Source: Arctopsyche grandis (Eukaryota > Arthropoda > Insecta > Trichoptera > Hydropsychidae). Taken from it: 64,000 nucleotides of DNA. The stretch covers positions 3,164,501 to 3,228,500 of the forward strand of contig NC_135358.1 in NCBI RefSeq assembly GCF_051622035.1, in the 5' to 3' direction. Numbering within the stretch: the stretch's first letter is position 1; each line of letters opens with the position of its first letter. Made by a program: the position numbers and the translations under genes. Shown piece after piece: positions 32,350-46,266 of this stretch. The notes beneath the pieces are model-generated. The model saw only the letters and a list, made by a program, of their open reading frames with translations. It was not told the origin of the DNA and did not search any database.

Positions 32350-33613
32350 ATGTAAATATTCAGATTATATAAATTGAAACCATTTTTCAAAATATTACAT
32401 ACATATCTTATAAAACAAAATAGGAATTTAGTGCACAAACGAGAATCGCTGACATGGAATCAAATAGTACTACTAGGATATGTTTGTATTATTATTATAC
32501 CGATCGCCCAGTCTTTTCTGATTGGAGACACAGTTACAAGTAAACAAGATTCAGAACTAATAAAAACTCAGGAGGCAGCACCATCTGGAAGATGTGACAT
32601 AAGTGGTGAAGATATTTACAGAATTCACTGCTACAGTATTACCCCGAATGATAATTTAACAGCCCTATTAGAGGAAACAGTTGAGGTAAGTTTTTTAACT
32701 TAGCAACTTTTAAATAAAAAAAGTTCATATTGACTTGTTAACTACATTCTTATCTATATTGAATTGTATCGTAATACTTATATTTAATTTTCAGGAATTT
32801 GAAAACAATACGGGAGTGATAAATGAACTCAATATAGCGGGCTTAGAAATCGCAAATGGAATAATGGACCAGAATTGGATTGTAACAACAAGCTTCCGTG
32901 TTATATCGCTTAACATTGTATTTACGACTATCCACAGATTAGAGAATGCATTTAAAGGTGTTTACGCTTTCGAAGAATTACAATCTTTGCGATTCGACGC
33001 AGCGATAATAGGTACCATAGATGAAAGCTCTTTTGAGGGACTAAAACATCTGACATCGTTGAATTTAGCCTTAAGAGAAATAAATGTATTCACAAATGAC
33101 TGTTTAAGACCTGTAGCGCCAACTTTAGAATTTATAAAATTTGGTGCAGTCAAAAAACCCCCAATCGGTAATTTTACAGGATCGGTTCTTTTACCTAACA
33201 TGATAGCGATCGATCTTACTTTAAATAACTTGAGTAGTATAAATCCCAACTCATTTGCTCAGATTCCGGGTTGTAAAAATTTAACTTTAAGTTATGGTAA
33301 TATTGAAAATATACCCTGTGGAACTTTCGAGAAAATGACATCTTTGAAAATGTTAGACCTGACTAACAACCTTCTTACAACTCTAGATCCGTGCATTTTT
33401 GGTGATGAACTGCTTAATAATTTGCCAGAAGAATCTTTATGGATTGATGATAATGAGTGGGATTGTAATTGCGAATTGAACTGGTTGAAGGAGTTGAAAC
33501 TTAAAAAAATTGTTGCAGACAATGCAACATGTGCGTCTCATGACTATCTTCTCTTTGAAGAAGTTGAATTTTGCGAAGAGAAACTAGCCATAGTGGGTTC
33601 TTCATTTCTATAA
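32350..33613 (+). CDS. LRR-E, secreted leucine-rich-repeat protein
   Basis: Proposed exons: 32350-32351 (AT of the start), 32424-32685 and 32795-33613, giving 360 residues. The first main exon has no in-frame ATG. Splicing GTAAAT (32352) to AATAG (ends 32423) builds ATG from AT plus G and reads MNLVHKRESLTWNQIV. The signal peptide is LLGYVCIIIIPIAQSFL. The N-cap Cys pair lies in GRCDISGEDIYRIHC. LRRs follow (LKMLDLTNNLLTTLDPCIF), then a complete LRRCT (CNC, ATC, EFC). The product ends AIVGSSFL with no stalk or membrane helix, so it is secreted. The 109-bp intron 32686-32794 is phase 0, as in LRR-C and LRR-D. The two-base first exon boundary is an inference from paralogue alignment. Confidence 0.8.
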
Positions 33614-35019
33614 CCATCCACATATATATTTATTCAAATTTATTCCAACTAAAATTACAGCCTACAGGAAAAGAAACAATTTTTAATCTCTAAATTTATT
33701 AATTACCTCAGATAAGTTGTGTTCCATTTAATAATCAGAAAAAAATAATTCAATGACAATTAATCTGAAGAAGCAATCGAATCAATTTAGACTTTTTGAA
33801 AATACGATTTTTTACTCTATATTCAAAATTCTATTATTCCAACCACTTATTGTGAAACTTTTTAATTATAATTAAAGTAAAATCATGAAGAAGTATATTG
33901 TATATTATAGCAGTTATAATTATATTATACTAGTGTTTTTACGCGGCTTCGCTCGGTATTTGTAATATAAACCGCTTAAACATGGCCAATCTAAAAGTAA
34001 ACTTTGTAATAAATTTATTTGAATAGTTTTATTTTATTTAAATTTGTTTGAATATTCATTTTTTTGATGACGTCACGGATTTACGAACCAACAATAATTA
34101 CATATGTACATACTAACAAAATCTATTTCGAAATTATATATTAAAGATGTATAACAGTATAAAAAAATGGATAGAGTAATTTTTTCCAATGTAATGCACA
34201 TGTAATTCAATATCGAGCTCCATCGAATAATAGAATTTCTTGCTATAAACATCAGTAATAAATTTGAATTTGGACCATGTGTCTAATAATTCGTAAGTAA
34301 CATCAAAATCTTATAAGATTTTAGTAATAAAAATTTTGCAAATCACATTTTTATATCTAATTATCATTGCAATAAATCTTAATTTAATCTATATTAAGTG
34401 ATAAATAATATCTGTGATCAGATCAATCAAATGTAGATTACGAAATTTTAATCAAAATTATCACAAGTGGTATTAAATAATGTAAATTATAAAATAAACG
34501 AAAATCTTCAATAATAACTAACTTCTATTCATTTAGAAAAAATACATCATTACAAAAGTCAAAAGTCATACTAGAATTACTTTTCGAGTAATTAACAAAA
34601 AAACCATAAATACACACATTATTATAAAACCAATACAAACACGATCCAGAGACAATATTCAATGCACATCAGTCAAAATCTTTATCTGTCTTTATCGAGA
34701 TACATAATGAATAGTCTTTCGATAACATACATATTAATTAAAAATGTGTTTGGTTAATGTAATAAGATAAATATAAATTATTTCAGCAACGTTTAAATTA
34801 TCAATACCAATTAATTGTACAGATATAAATCGACTTCCAAATAACAATGGCTCATTTAGTGAAAATTGATCGAAATGGACAGCCAAAACTCATCTACAAA
34901 TAATCAATTTGCTTTTGTCAGTGTTTTATAATTAATTACATACCTCCTTTATGTTCAGTTTCTGATTTAAACAAAATATAATATAATACGATATCTGTTC
35001 TTGGAGCTATTAAATTAAA
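33614..35019. other. Intergenic with interspersed repeat 33932-34110
   Basis: 33932-34110 begins ACTAGTGTTTTTACGCGGCT and runs through CGGCTTCGCTCGGTATTTG to GACGTCACGG. It is homologous to 53688-53830. The rest is AT-rich with nothing recognised until the LRR-F leader. Confidence 0.55.
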
Positions 35020-36295
35020 ATGTAAATATTCAGTTTATACAATTATAAATTAAAAACATGTATACATACATATGATATTCTTCATAATGTATAATATAAT
35101 TGAAAATAAAACAGGTATATAGTGCAAAATAAAAGATCGGTGCAATGGATTAAAATTTTGTCTGGAATCATTTACGCTGTTCTTGCCAATCTCCCAATCC
35201 TACCTATTAGATGAGACATTTTCAATTCAGCAAAATTTGACGCCACTCAAAAATCAAGAGATATCACGATTTGGAAGATGTAGCACTTTGGAATTCAAAG
35301 TCCGGTGTTTTGATATTAGTGCAAATTCCAATTTAACAGCTCTCTTAGAGAAAGAAGTTGAGGTGAACTTAATTATTATATCTAGTATTATCTCTCCATT
35401 TAAAAAATTGACTTAATTCAGTTGAATTATTATAAATATATGCAAACATAAAGATTTTATGTAAGATATTTACATTTCAGAAATTTCCAAATGCAACACG
35501 AGTGATAGAAGAACTTAGTATATTTACCTTGGAAGTTCAAAATGGAATAATGGATGAAAATTGGATATAAACGACAAACTTTCGCATTTCATCAATAGAA
35601 ATTTTGTTGGGAAATATCAACAAGTTTGAGAATGCATTCAAAGGTTTTGCTTTCGAGGAATTGGAATCATTGAAATTTGACGCCGCGGTAATAGGTACCC
35701 TAGATGAGGGCAGTTTTGAGGGACTTCGGCAACTGAAAGTATTGAATATGGCATTATTTGGAATCGATCAAATCACTCAAGATTCCTTGAAAGCTGTAGC
35801 GCCAAGCTTAGAATATTTTAGATTGTCTGCAAACCACAATCGCCTGCGGAGCGTTCGATTCCTATGCCCAAAGTGAAAACAGCTATTTTCAGTGGTAATA
35901 ATTTGAGCAGTTTGAGCGCCGATTCATTTGCTCACTTTGAAAATTGTGAAAACGTGTATTTCAATTTGAACCATATTAAACAAATCGCCTGTGGAACATT
36001 CGAGAGGATGTCGTCATTGAAAATCATAAATTTGAGCTGCAATCTTCTTACTACTTTAGACCCGTCCGTTTTCGGCAATGAGATGATAAATAACATGGAG
36101 CAAAATTCTTTGTGGATCGAACAAAATGAATGGAATTGTAATTGTGATTTGAACTGGTTGAAGGAATTGAAAATTTAAAAAATTGTCACAGACAAACCAA
36201 CGTGTAAATCGCATGATAATCGTTCTTTTGAAGAAGTCGATTTTTGCCCAGATAAACCACCAACATCGGAAATAGAGACTGCAAAATTGACATAA
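35020..36295 (+). pseudogene. LRR-F, decayed LRR gene
   Basis: Layout as in LRR-E: split start AT (35020-35021) plus G (35115), signal exon 35115-35362, intron 35363-35480, exon 2 35481-36295. Lesions: a frameshift near 35180 between LSGIIYAV and LPISQSYLLDET; TAA in NWI-stop-TTNF near 35568; a frameshift near 35860 after RLRSVRF; and TAA at 36176 in LKELKI-stop-KIVTD. The last exon end reads EEVDFCPDKPPTSEIETAKLT. Domains (N-cap Cys pair, LRRs, LRRCT with four cysteines) remain recognisable. Four separate lesions make it clearly dead. Confidence 0.88.
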
Positions 36296-37555
36296 GAATT
36301 TAATACTAAATAATTACAAAAGACAAAATTCGAGTACAATCATGTGTGAAAGTTATCCAGAATGGAAATGGATTGAGTTTATAAAAGTATTATAAACTTA
36401 TATAATTTTATTATTATATTTAAGCGCATAATAAATGATGTAATAAATATTCTAACATTAAAAATATAATATAATATAAAACATTAAATATTATTTGACA
36501 TTTCTGTATACAATTATAATTTGATTTTAGCTAATAGCAATGTTGCGAGTTGCATTGTGGGTTTCAATTCCGAAAATTAAATTAAATTATAATTTAATTT
36601 ATATTATACATATACAATATGAATTTTGAAACAATATATCGTTTAACTAACTTGTATAATTCTCATTGTATTGCATATTTTGTTCTATTCATATTTTGCT
36701 TCGAAAATAATTAAAAAAATGATTCAGAGAACTGCTTCTGAAAAAGATAACAACTCCATAACATCTGCTTTGGTATATGTTTATCAAGTTTAAAAACTTG
36801 GTTCAAAATAAATAAAAATCATGTGTTATTATATTTTGAAAAAAAAAGAAAAATCGTTTGATATTTAAAATCATAATTTTTTTTTAAAACACGGACTTGG
36901 TGAGTATTTTTTCCCAATCAGTCGCAACATTTTTCACTTGACGAAGAAGCGAAAACTGAAAATAAAAGAGAGAGGAATTGAAAAACATCGAATGAGACGT
37001 GTTATTCGAATCGTACGTATTTCCGATTATTTCACACCGGATGTCGGCGGAAAAGTTCATTTCTCACACCGAGCGCCGGAAAATTCACCATAGCGTGTAT
37101 GATAAAAACTGACAATGCGCGTCGACTCGATTATATTACTAATGTTTTAACCAAATCCTGACACATCCAGATACCTGGCTGTACGAAGAATTCACTCTCG
37201 ATGCTTTGAACATTCACATTGCGAAATACTATTATTATTTTTACACGCATCGAACGGGGACGAGTTAATAATTTTATAGACTTTCTCCTATAGTGCGTAG
37301 CTTTGATCAAATGTGATTGAGTGCCTCGAAAACATTCGTGAAAGGTCATAAACAGAACATCCTTTGAAGACAAAAAAAAGCTCATTCTATTTTTCTTTAT
37401 TTGCCTGGCTTTCCTGTTAAATGCAAACATGCTTTGTTTTCAGTATTTTTTTTTTTCAAACAAAAAAATCAATTAAAAGCTTTCTACTTATTCTGTGGTT
37501 CATAAATATTCACTTATTTAAGCCTTCTATGCTAGTTTGTTGAATGATTGTTTAT
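36296..37555. other. Intergenic, no feature recognised
   Basis: AT-rich. Around 36900-37130 base composition is more balanced but no gene, repeat or motif was identified. Confidence 0.4.
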
Positions 37556-38530
37556 CCACTATTTATTTATTTATTGAAAAATCAACAGATGTAGAAATGT
37601 AAAAAAATATGGAATAAATGTAACAAATTAACATCTGAGCACAATTAAAGATTTTTACAAATTACATAAAATGGACCACAAAGAAAAGAATAAAAACTAA
37701 AACATGACTAAATATAACAGTGCATAACTAAACATAGAGTGATATAATATTGAATAAAGATTATGAATAATATAAATAGAAATGGATCAATCAATCAAAA
37801 CTCTCCCGATGGCAGTCCTGATTTGATGCAAGGAAATACCGAATAGATCAACGTCATTCAGCTCCCCGTTAAACATACTATAAACACCCTGTAGATAGCA
37901 ATATTTTAGGTAATTTGTTTTGAAAGGATTAAATGAAAAAAGTGCATCGTGTCTAGTATACCTTACTGGGATCCTTAAACCAACCTTATCCAGTAAATCG
38001 AGACAGTCAAGGAAACCATTTAGGAGCTTAAGAAATAATGTAGCATCAGTGAGTCGTCGCCTGACAGAAATATTGTTAAAGGATAGGATTTTTAAAATAT
38101 CGGGAACAGTAGTATGGGCGTAGGTAGGAAAACGGTAGCGTAAGGATTTAATAAATTTTAGATGGACTTTTTCAAAACAATTAATAAATAAAAAGGTGAC
38201 CAGAAAATTGAGGCAAATTCAAGGTGAGACTTTACTTTTAAGTAATTTAAGTACATAAGGATCATTAAAGGGTTTTGTTGAGCGGAGTACGAATCCAAGA
38301 GATGTACATATGTATATGCTTTATTAGTAATGAAGGAAATATGTTCAAATAAATCAAGTTTATTATTAAATATCACACCAAGATCTTTAATAGCAGATAG
38401 TGTATTTAGAATTGAATTGTTTAATTGAAAATTATAGGTGAAAATAGATTTATTTCTGGTAAGGTATATTAAATTCCGATATATATATAACTATAATAAG
38501 TGTTGTTAATTTGTTGAAAAATATAGCATA
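37556..38530 (-). mobile_element. LINE fragment, family L1x, antisense
   Basis: On the minus strand it reads RNKSIFTYNFQLNN, DLGVIFNNKLDLFEHISFIT, LEFASIFWSPFYL, then a decayed C-terminus and a 3' end complementary to CTGTTGATTTTTCAATAAAT. Several frameshifts and stops; collinear with 51118-52200. Confidence 0.78.
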
Positions 38531-39789
38531 TACAAATCTACAGCTTTAAATAATTCAAAACTAACAAATTTGGTATACGTAGTGTTTTTTAACTTCGGTA
38601 GGCAGTTTTTATTTATTTTTAGACAGTTTTTGTAATTGGTCGAAGTCTAAAGTTCAGCCCAATTAAAATGCTTCCATTTTTATTTTTTCATCCACGGTCC
38701 AAGCAATTCAGCAATATACATATTTCAATCGTATTTTTAATCATATTTCCAATCATATTTCCAATCATATTTTCAACAAAATACGACACTGAAGTGAATG
38801 CAACTGATTTCAAACATATCCAACTGCAATGTCTACTTTTAGAATCGTCTCTAAGCTCTTCTCAGATTCAATATGAAAGTTTCCATTTCGCCAGACAAGA
38901 CCACATTATCTCCAACTTCACGTGTACGCGTTCAATCAGACCATTTTGATATATGTGTACAAATATCGCAGTAGCAGATGTCGAACACGAACGCCAGATG
39001 CTGCAGCTCCATGATTATACGCACAATATTGAACTTTTCCGGACGTATGCACATACACATACGTACAAATAACGTTTTCAAAAAAATATATAACCTCCTT
39101 TACTTAAACACAATTTGATCTTAATAATCGTAGCTTAATATCTGGAAATTCAGTCAATGAACTTAGGACAATTTTTAGCCATAGCCTCTCTCTCTCTCTC
39201 TCTCTTCGGAGTAGTTGAATTCTGGGAGAGTGGGAGTTTGGGAGTTGGGAGGTCGAGTTAGCATATTGGACTTATTTCAAAAGTGAAGTTTTTATTGTCG
39301 CAGAAGTCCGACGCAGCTGCCCCTGATTTCGGTCCAAATTAAATTTATGGATACACTTGCCGGCCCCTAGGCTTTGTCGCTTTTTATGACAGGGCCCGGC
39401 TTACGAATGCCCTTTGATTGAGATACTCTTTTTTTCCGAAAATTTCCTGTAAACCAAACGGCAAAAGTGCATAAATGATTTAAATTTATTACAAAACTAA
39501 TGTATATGGTTCAATAAGTTCTGTGAAAGCATTTGATTGGAAAATGTTTTCGCAACGCTCTACCACTCGAGGTTTGTTCAAAATCCATATTTAGGATATG
39601 CTAGTTCGACGCTTCGATGTAATGTTGGGTAATATCCACCTGGGAAATTATTGAATCTAATATTCAAGATTACATTACATTACAGTTTACATATGTATGT
39701 ACAAGGTATACCTAATATATTAATTCTGTCCTAACGAATTCAAACCCATATTTTCGTATAAAAACATCAGTAAGTTTCTAATTTTATTT
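38531..39789. other. Intergenic with (CT)n at 39186-39206
   Basis: One CT microsatellite. A piece at 39290-39420 is more GC-balanced. No gene recognised. Confidence 0.45.
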
Positions 39790-40239
39790 TATTTATTTTT
39801 ACATAGAAATATACCAGGAAGGCTTGACAGGAAGACCCCAATGCGCCTTCCTGGACGATTAATTACTAACAAAGCATCATTTTCATTTTCATCATACAGA
39901 ATCACTGTATTTCCAGAAGTAGAAGAACACGAAATAACAATAAATTTAATAATTAATTTGAGAATTAATCCATTGAGATATCTATGGATTTAGATTTTTT
40001 ACATAATTTTTAGAAATTATACACACAATAAATACAGAAGATTTGTAACTACAGATGATTTTTTGCCAATTTCGAGGAACCGTTTCAACAATGATAAGAT
40101 AAAATTGGCAAACTCTGATAAGAAAAGATCGATTTGGAGTCACAAATACCCCCAAATCTAACCAGCAGTATGGCGGATCGACCTCACTGATCACTTGGTG
40201 CTAAACATACACGCTACCATTGAGCCATACTGCTGGCTT
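39790..40239 (-). mobile_element. tRNA-derived SINE, copy S4 (diverged)
   Basis: Tail side ATACCAGGAAGGCTTGACAG, body, tRNA-like head ending CATACTGCTGGCT at 40238. Part of the middle is substituted by unrelated AT-rich sequence. Confidence 0.78.
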
Positions 40240-43221
40240 ATATCAGGCAACAATCTGGCACATCAAAGCCGGGAACTTCAACTAGAGTATTGAAAAAATA
40301 ATATATAATTATTTTGGAAAAAGTTAGATATGTCTCTTAATTTAAACCGGTTATTTGTTCGATTTTTTCCCTATATATGTAAGATTTTAAAATTTTATGA
40401 ATGAAGTTCAATTATTTGATATGTACATATAATATGCATATTTTTTACACATAATTATCAATATAAACTGAATGAAATACTAGAATACTTTTCTATACTC
40501 TATAAATACGAGTTTGCAATCAATCGGCCAATATTGAAATTTTCAACCTCGCATTAAAATGCGAGATTGTAGGTAGAAAACTTAGCGAAGAATCTCATTA
40601 GTATGCTGATTGAAATCTCAAAAGTTATAAAAGTATTCCATACCCTCTTTCATTCGACCCCCATCTTCGACGAGATTAAACAGTCGTATTTAATATCATT
40701 AATTTTTATCGCACAATCGCATGTCGGCCGATCGTTAACGGCAACAATTTGGGTGAACTTCATGTTTATACGTTCTAGTAATAAAATATGTGGATTGTGC
40801 TAACGCCCATTCTCCTTTCGTATTATTATTCCATTTTATTATTTTTTGTATATTAACATAATAAAAAAAATAAATACTGAGCAAACCATCGACTGTGCAG
40901 ATAAACTTTAACCTGAAATCGTTCCGTGTAACGGGATCCCCGTTCAATTATAATTATAGAACTGTCTCTCAACTTTTCGAATCTATACATAGGTATATTA
41001 TTCAATATACACACGAACAAAGCGATCTCTATTTCAAGTTTTGATTGAACGCTTAACGAATTTCGATAAATAAAGCCACACGAAAAAGTTAAACAGCACG
41101 TTCGGTTAAAATAGAACCGTAGGTAAATTCATTTGGCGCATTAAATTGATTACAAAGTTGTTGCAAAGTCTGGTAAAGTGTAAGACTATCGATTCGGATA
41201 AGTATTCAACGTTTCTTTGTGAGTTACACGAACTATAATTTAAAGGAAGATTTACGATCGCCTTTATATCCGCATAAATTGCATCCCGATCGCGTGTTGC
41301 ATCCTGTTGTGCATTCATTACGAAATTTTCCACTTTTTTTTTTCTTTTAATATACTTATTTCGAAGAACGAGAATAAAGTGAGTAATCTTCAGGTCTTAT
41401 TTAGTTGGCGAGCAAGTGGTATTAGCTAGCTTGAAAAATAAAAGGGTGAATAAAAGCAAAGTTTTCCTCGGTTAGTTTCTCGCCAACTGGAATGGAGCTC
41501 TAAGTGTATAGATATATAGCTAATAAAGTAAATAAAAAGGACAGTTAATCATGTCGTAATGCGGTTGTGGCGATAAAGAGCTTTTTATCAACCCAAATTT
41601 ATGTTTAAACGGAAAAACTTTACATGTTAAAACAGCATTTTATTTCAATGCTTTTATATATAGTACTAATCCATTTTTGTATTTACATATACAAAAATAA
41701 ATTAAATTTATCAAAAATGTATTAGTCGGAAGAAGAGTAATTTTAACAGATTAAATCTATGAAATAGCTCTTACCTATAGACAACCTTATTTTAAGACAT
41801 TGATATACGATTATGTACAACTGACCTCATATGTATTAGGCATAGACTATTTTTTTTATTTTGAATGAATCATTCATTAAGTTCAAATACATAATATTTT
41901 AATTATTATGTTTTACATCTTTTTCTCCTATTTTGGCTTTCATAAATACCAATGACAACAAAAAAATGTTTGAAATACATGATGGTCAATGGCTGAACGA
42001 ATAGACCTAAGACTTGTAAACAGATAAATATTACATAATATATACATATGTATATATGTGTGTATATTACAAAAAATTACTTTGGCTTCAACCAAATACT
42101 CGTATTCAAAAGAAATGAGATGATAGTACGTGCAACAGGGGGAGAGAAAAAAATTGGGGGATCTAACATATCTAAGTAGGTTGAGGACATTAAAACTTAA
42201 TTTCGTCAAAATTAAAAAAAAAATCACGAAAACAACAAGCAACTTATATAAATATTTCCCCAAATACACTTCGTGACTCTGGGTAATTATAACTTAGAAC
42301 CCAGCAGTAAGAACGCGCTTGGATATAAGCAAGGACACCATTAATTTTCATATATGAATAATAAAAATTTCAAAATGATTATGCCATTGCTTAACTTTCA
42401 GAAATATGTTTAAAAAAATAAATAAAAATGTATCTTATTCGAATTTAGCTGTCATTTTGGGATGACGTCTGAAAATGAGATCATTAAAATATTATACATA
42501 TCAAATTCGTGCTTTTGAAAATACTTTAGCGTTTTCTTTTCCATGCAATATACTCGTATGAAGCATACGTATAGCCAAAACCACGAAAATAGATTAAAAG
42601 CGTTTCTATTGTGCAAGTCGGTCAATTGGACTCGGTTCCATGTATTATTGGATACCGAATGAGCGCAATATACCCACGGTTTTGACTTGTATTGATCTTT
42701 TGGATCAAAGGACGCGCTCTCAATGAGGATCAAAGCTCTATGTCTTTTGTTTGAATTCGATGAGATACCTCAGGTGAAGTCCACATTGTGACCGAGAGAG
42801 CTCTTTCAGCCGATTCACCTGCAGCTACCTGTCAGACACTGCCCTGTCACACCAGCTACCTGCCTTACTCCCTAATGGTCTGCCGAATGCAATTATGCTA
42901 ACACTGCGAGCTATTGACATATCATCGCTCTATTATAAGCAATTAATATTGTCCGATTGTGACGAAGCTTCGGAAAAACTCGAAGAGAATTTCGAGCTAT
43001 GTACATATGTATGGGTAAGCTTACCCTGTATCGACGATAACGCGGTGTAAAATCATCGAAGATCTTATTTAATGTTTTTTCAATACGCGTGGAAAGTTTT
43101 TAAGTCTGATCAAATGAAAAATCTTAAATCATATACTGTCTTTTTTTTTCAAAAACTAAAACGCATTGATAACCTAACTAGCAAAATAAATATGTTTTTC
43201 ATGTCTTTTACTTACAGGAGC
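40240..43221. other. Long intergenic stretch without a recognised gene
   Basis: Short ORFs only, with no domain or splice-supported structure. A cluster of CAGGTAG and E-box motifs lies at 42771-42862 (separate entry). Confidence 0.45.
42771..42862. promoter_or_regulatory. Candidate enhancer: CAGGTAG and CAGGTG motif cluster
   Basis: CAGGTG at 42771, CACCTG at 42816, and CTACCTG (reverse CAGGTAG) at 42825-42831 and 42856-42862. CAGGTAG is the known target of the insect pioneer factor Zelda and CAGGTG is a Snail-type E-box. Function is inferred only from motif density. Confidence 0.3.
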
Positions 43222-44405
43222 GGATACATCAATCTTTACTAAATTTGACCCATTAAATTCTAATATGATAATAATTTTTGTCGACTTGCTTTCATTTAAG
43301 AGCTTATAATAAGCGTTTAAAAAACTTTTGGCTTTTGCAGTATTCAATTCAAAATCTAGTATTGCTGTGCAAAAAGTGAGTATTGGAATCAAAAGTCAGA
43401 TATATCTACTATTGATTGTAATTTTATTACTTTAAAATACGTATAATTAATTATCTAACGAATTTTGAAAGTCAAAAATATCTATTTTTACATACCTCCT
43501 TTGCATTTCACATGGTTTTCGTGTTAGTGGTCATTTTTTATATCTCTTATCTCTTATCCGATCGTTTTCATACTTTGCCATATTGCTCATTTTGGTCATC
43601 AATATACGTTAATGCATCGTCTGCCATTACGTTGGAGATAAAATATCGTATACAATGCGTATCAAATATCCACAATTTCGGGTACGGTGACGTCTATGAC
43701 GGTGACGGCAAGCCACTATAATCTATCTTCAACCTTTTCGCTGTGATATGGCCATATCAGATTTTAATTGTTTAAACGCCTATAATTCACTCTATATTTT
43801 ATAAAATTTGCTCTATTGGCTCTCGTTATCTCTAATATTTAAATATTTATAGTTTTAACTCTCATATGTATATATAAATTTCGAATTTGGCGTCTAGCTT
43901 CATGTATATCAATATCAATATATACACGATATATATTGATTTTTGGCAAAATATGTCAGATCTGACATTTCACTGCTAAAAGTATATCTCTTCAGTGAGT
44001 TTTATCTGCGAGATAAGTATTCAATAAGAAGTTAGGTTGTATCTTATTGTTTTATGTATGTAAAACCATGAGCTAATTTCACTAATTTTTCACTTCACAA
44101 CGTTAATAGTTCATAATATTACGGAAAAACATCTGTAAAAATAGTATATTTTTGACTTTTAAAATAATTAATTATACGTATTTTTAAGTAATAAAATTAA
44201 AATCAATACAAAAAACATCTGACTATTGATTCCAATACTCACTTAAGGCACAATAATACTAGGTTTTGAATTCCAGACTACAAAAGCCAAAAATATGTAA
44301 AAATTGGCCATTTTTAAACCCTCACATACATACATATGTATCTTGAGCCAGCAAAAATCATTGTCATTATTGAATTCAGTGGCTAAAATCTAGTAAAGAT
44401 TGATT
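43222..44405. repeat. Inverted pair of the R repeat (R2 and R3)
   Basis: R2 43222-43490 (forward) and R3 44140-44405 (reverse) are copies of R1 at 1408-1690. They share CAATCTTTACTA, TTTTGGCTTTTG and GAGTATTGGAATC. Between them, 43505-43620 (block TATCTCTTATCTCTTATCCG) is found inverted at 46400-46520. It could be one element with long arms or two insertions. Confidence 0.6.
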
Positions 44406-46163
44406 AGTGTCCATTCCGATAAAAACATTTTGTTGCTCAGTGTACATAATTCACATTCAAAGTTTAATTTAATTTTTTTGGACAGCAAAAAAAAATTTTT
44501 ATCGTTGAAAAAAAATGGTTTTGATCTAAATTACATATTTTACTCATCTTTTGAAGCCAACTTAAGCTTTTATAGTGTAATATATATGTAAACATTTTGA
44601 TCACATACAGATTGAATTCCCATTTTTAAAACATTAATTTTTATTTATGACATTCAAGTAGTACAATAAAACAAATTCAATCAACATTAAGTGCGATTGC
44701 TCCACTTCGATGAAGATTAGCATCGGTCAACGTCTTTCTAGAGAAAAAAATAAAACAAAAAAGAGTGGAATTGATTCTAACTGAGAATTAAGACGACTGA
44801 GAAAGCCTTAAAAGCTTCCAGGAAGGAATTAGCGAAGACCACACGTCTGATCGGACAACGGAGACGATCAAATCGGACATTGTGCATCTCCAAATTGGTC
44901 TCGAAAGTAAATCCTCCCACTATATGTACATATATATTTGTATATAAAATCAACGAGTCAATTAAATTAAACCATATAATTGTTTGTGGGAGAGCTTGCA
45001 TTTATTTAAATAATTTGTGTAGGTGGAAAATGCAACGAGCGCAGGCAGTCCCACTTAATGTTTGTATGCCGCATACAAAACGCATCGTTTGCAGTAGTTG
45101 CAATGCTAATCTCGCTGTGGACTCTGACTATTAAGTGCTGTAATGCAACTGCATTACAGAACCGCCATAAAATTTTCAACCCTCACCACCGATTTATTAA
45201 TTCAATTCGAATTTCGCTACGAGTTCGATTTTTATTTCAAATTTTTTGGAGCCTTGCACGTGATTAATAAATTTTCGGTCTTTGCCGAATTCACGATTGA
45301 AGCTCAAAACGTTAAATTCAATCTATCACTGTCATCGAACGGGGTTGTTAACACGTGAAAAACTACGTTGAAACGTGAAGACAGTGACGAGACAATCTTG
45401 AACCGTTCGAGCAACGCTCGTATACTAATGCGTACATTTAATCGCAAAAAATCCCATGTGACCTTCACGCGCTTTTCCTAAATGAAAAGTCTACTTTTGA
45501 AATATACTGTTTAATAAAAAATATTATTTTAATTAAAAACTTAAACTTTGGAAATAAACGTATATTTTCCAAAATCCATTTGTACAAATCATATAATGGT
45601 ATGTTTGTTTTCAGGGTCCGCTGGTTTTTACAAGATTAAATTTGCATCGAATCGCACATGGACAGTGATGACTGATGGCTAGTGAACAATTACAATTACT
45701 TGAACAATTACAATTGAATAACAAGGAATCGAGGAATCGGCGACCTTCGGAACCGATCTTAAAATCTCGTGATTTCGGAGCAATCCATATTAACCTTTTA
45801 TGTGCGTTAAATATGTATATGTGTTTCACACATCGAGAACACTTGTAACGTTTTGGTATGACATTTTGCAAGTTGCATTGTTCAATAGGAGCGCAAAGAA
45901 AAGACACACTTGAAATAGATCGTTGACGCACCAGGCTCGGCACGAAAAAATGCATTTACTATTGTCCTAACCTTTTTTTCCGCACTGTAGAATACACACA
46001 AATTCTTTAAAATTCCCACCCATTTTTTGTGATTGTAATTTATACTGTACTTTACTGATAGTATATTGATATAAATTTGGCAATTTTGTTATTATATACC
46101 ACCCAATATTATAATAATATTATATTTAATAATAATATTATAATATATTTATTAATAATATTA
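44406..46163. other. Intergenic, no feature recognised
   Basis: AT-rich with only short chance ORFs. Confidence 0.4.
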
Positions 46164-46227
46164 TATTTACTATCTGTATATTTTTATATGGGCCAACGCC
46201 CATATAAAAATATATAGATAATAAATA
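46164..46227. repeat. Near-perfect 30-bp-stem hairpin
   Basis: The arms 46164-46193 and 46198-46227 pair with one mismatch and one G-T pair around the loop CAAC. The inner 17 bp, next to the loop (core TTTTTATATGGGC), are perfect. Confidence 0.85.
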
Positions 46228-46266
46228 TTTGATTGCACTATTCTCCCTATCGTCGGGAATAAAAGT

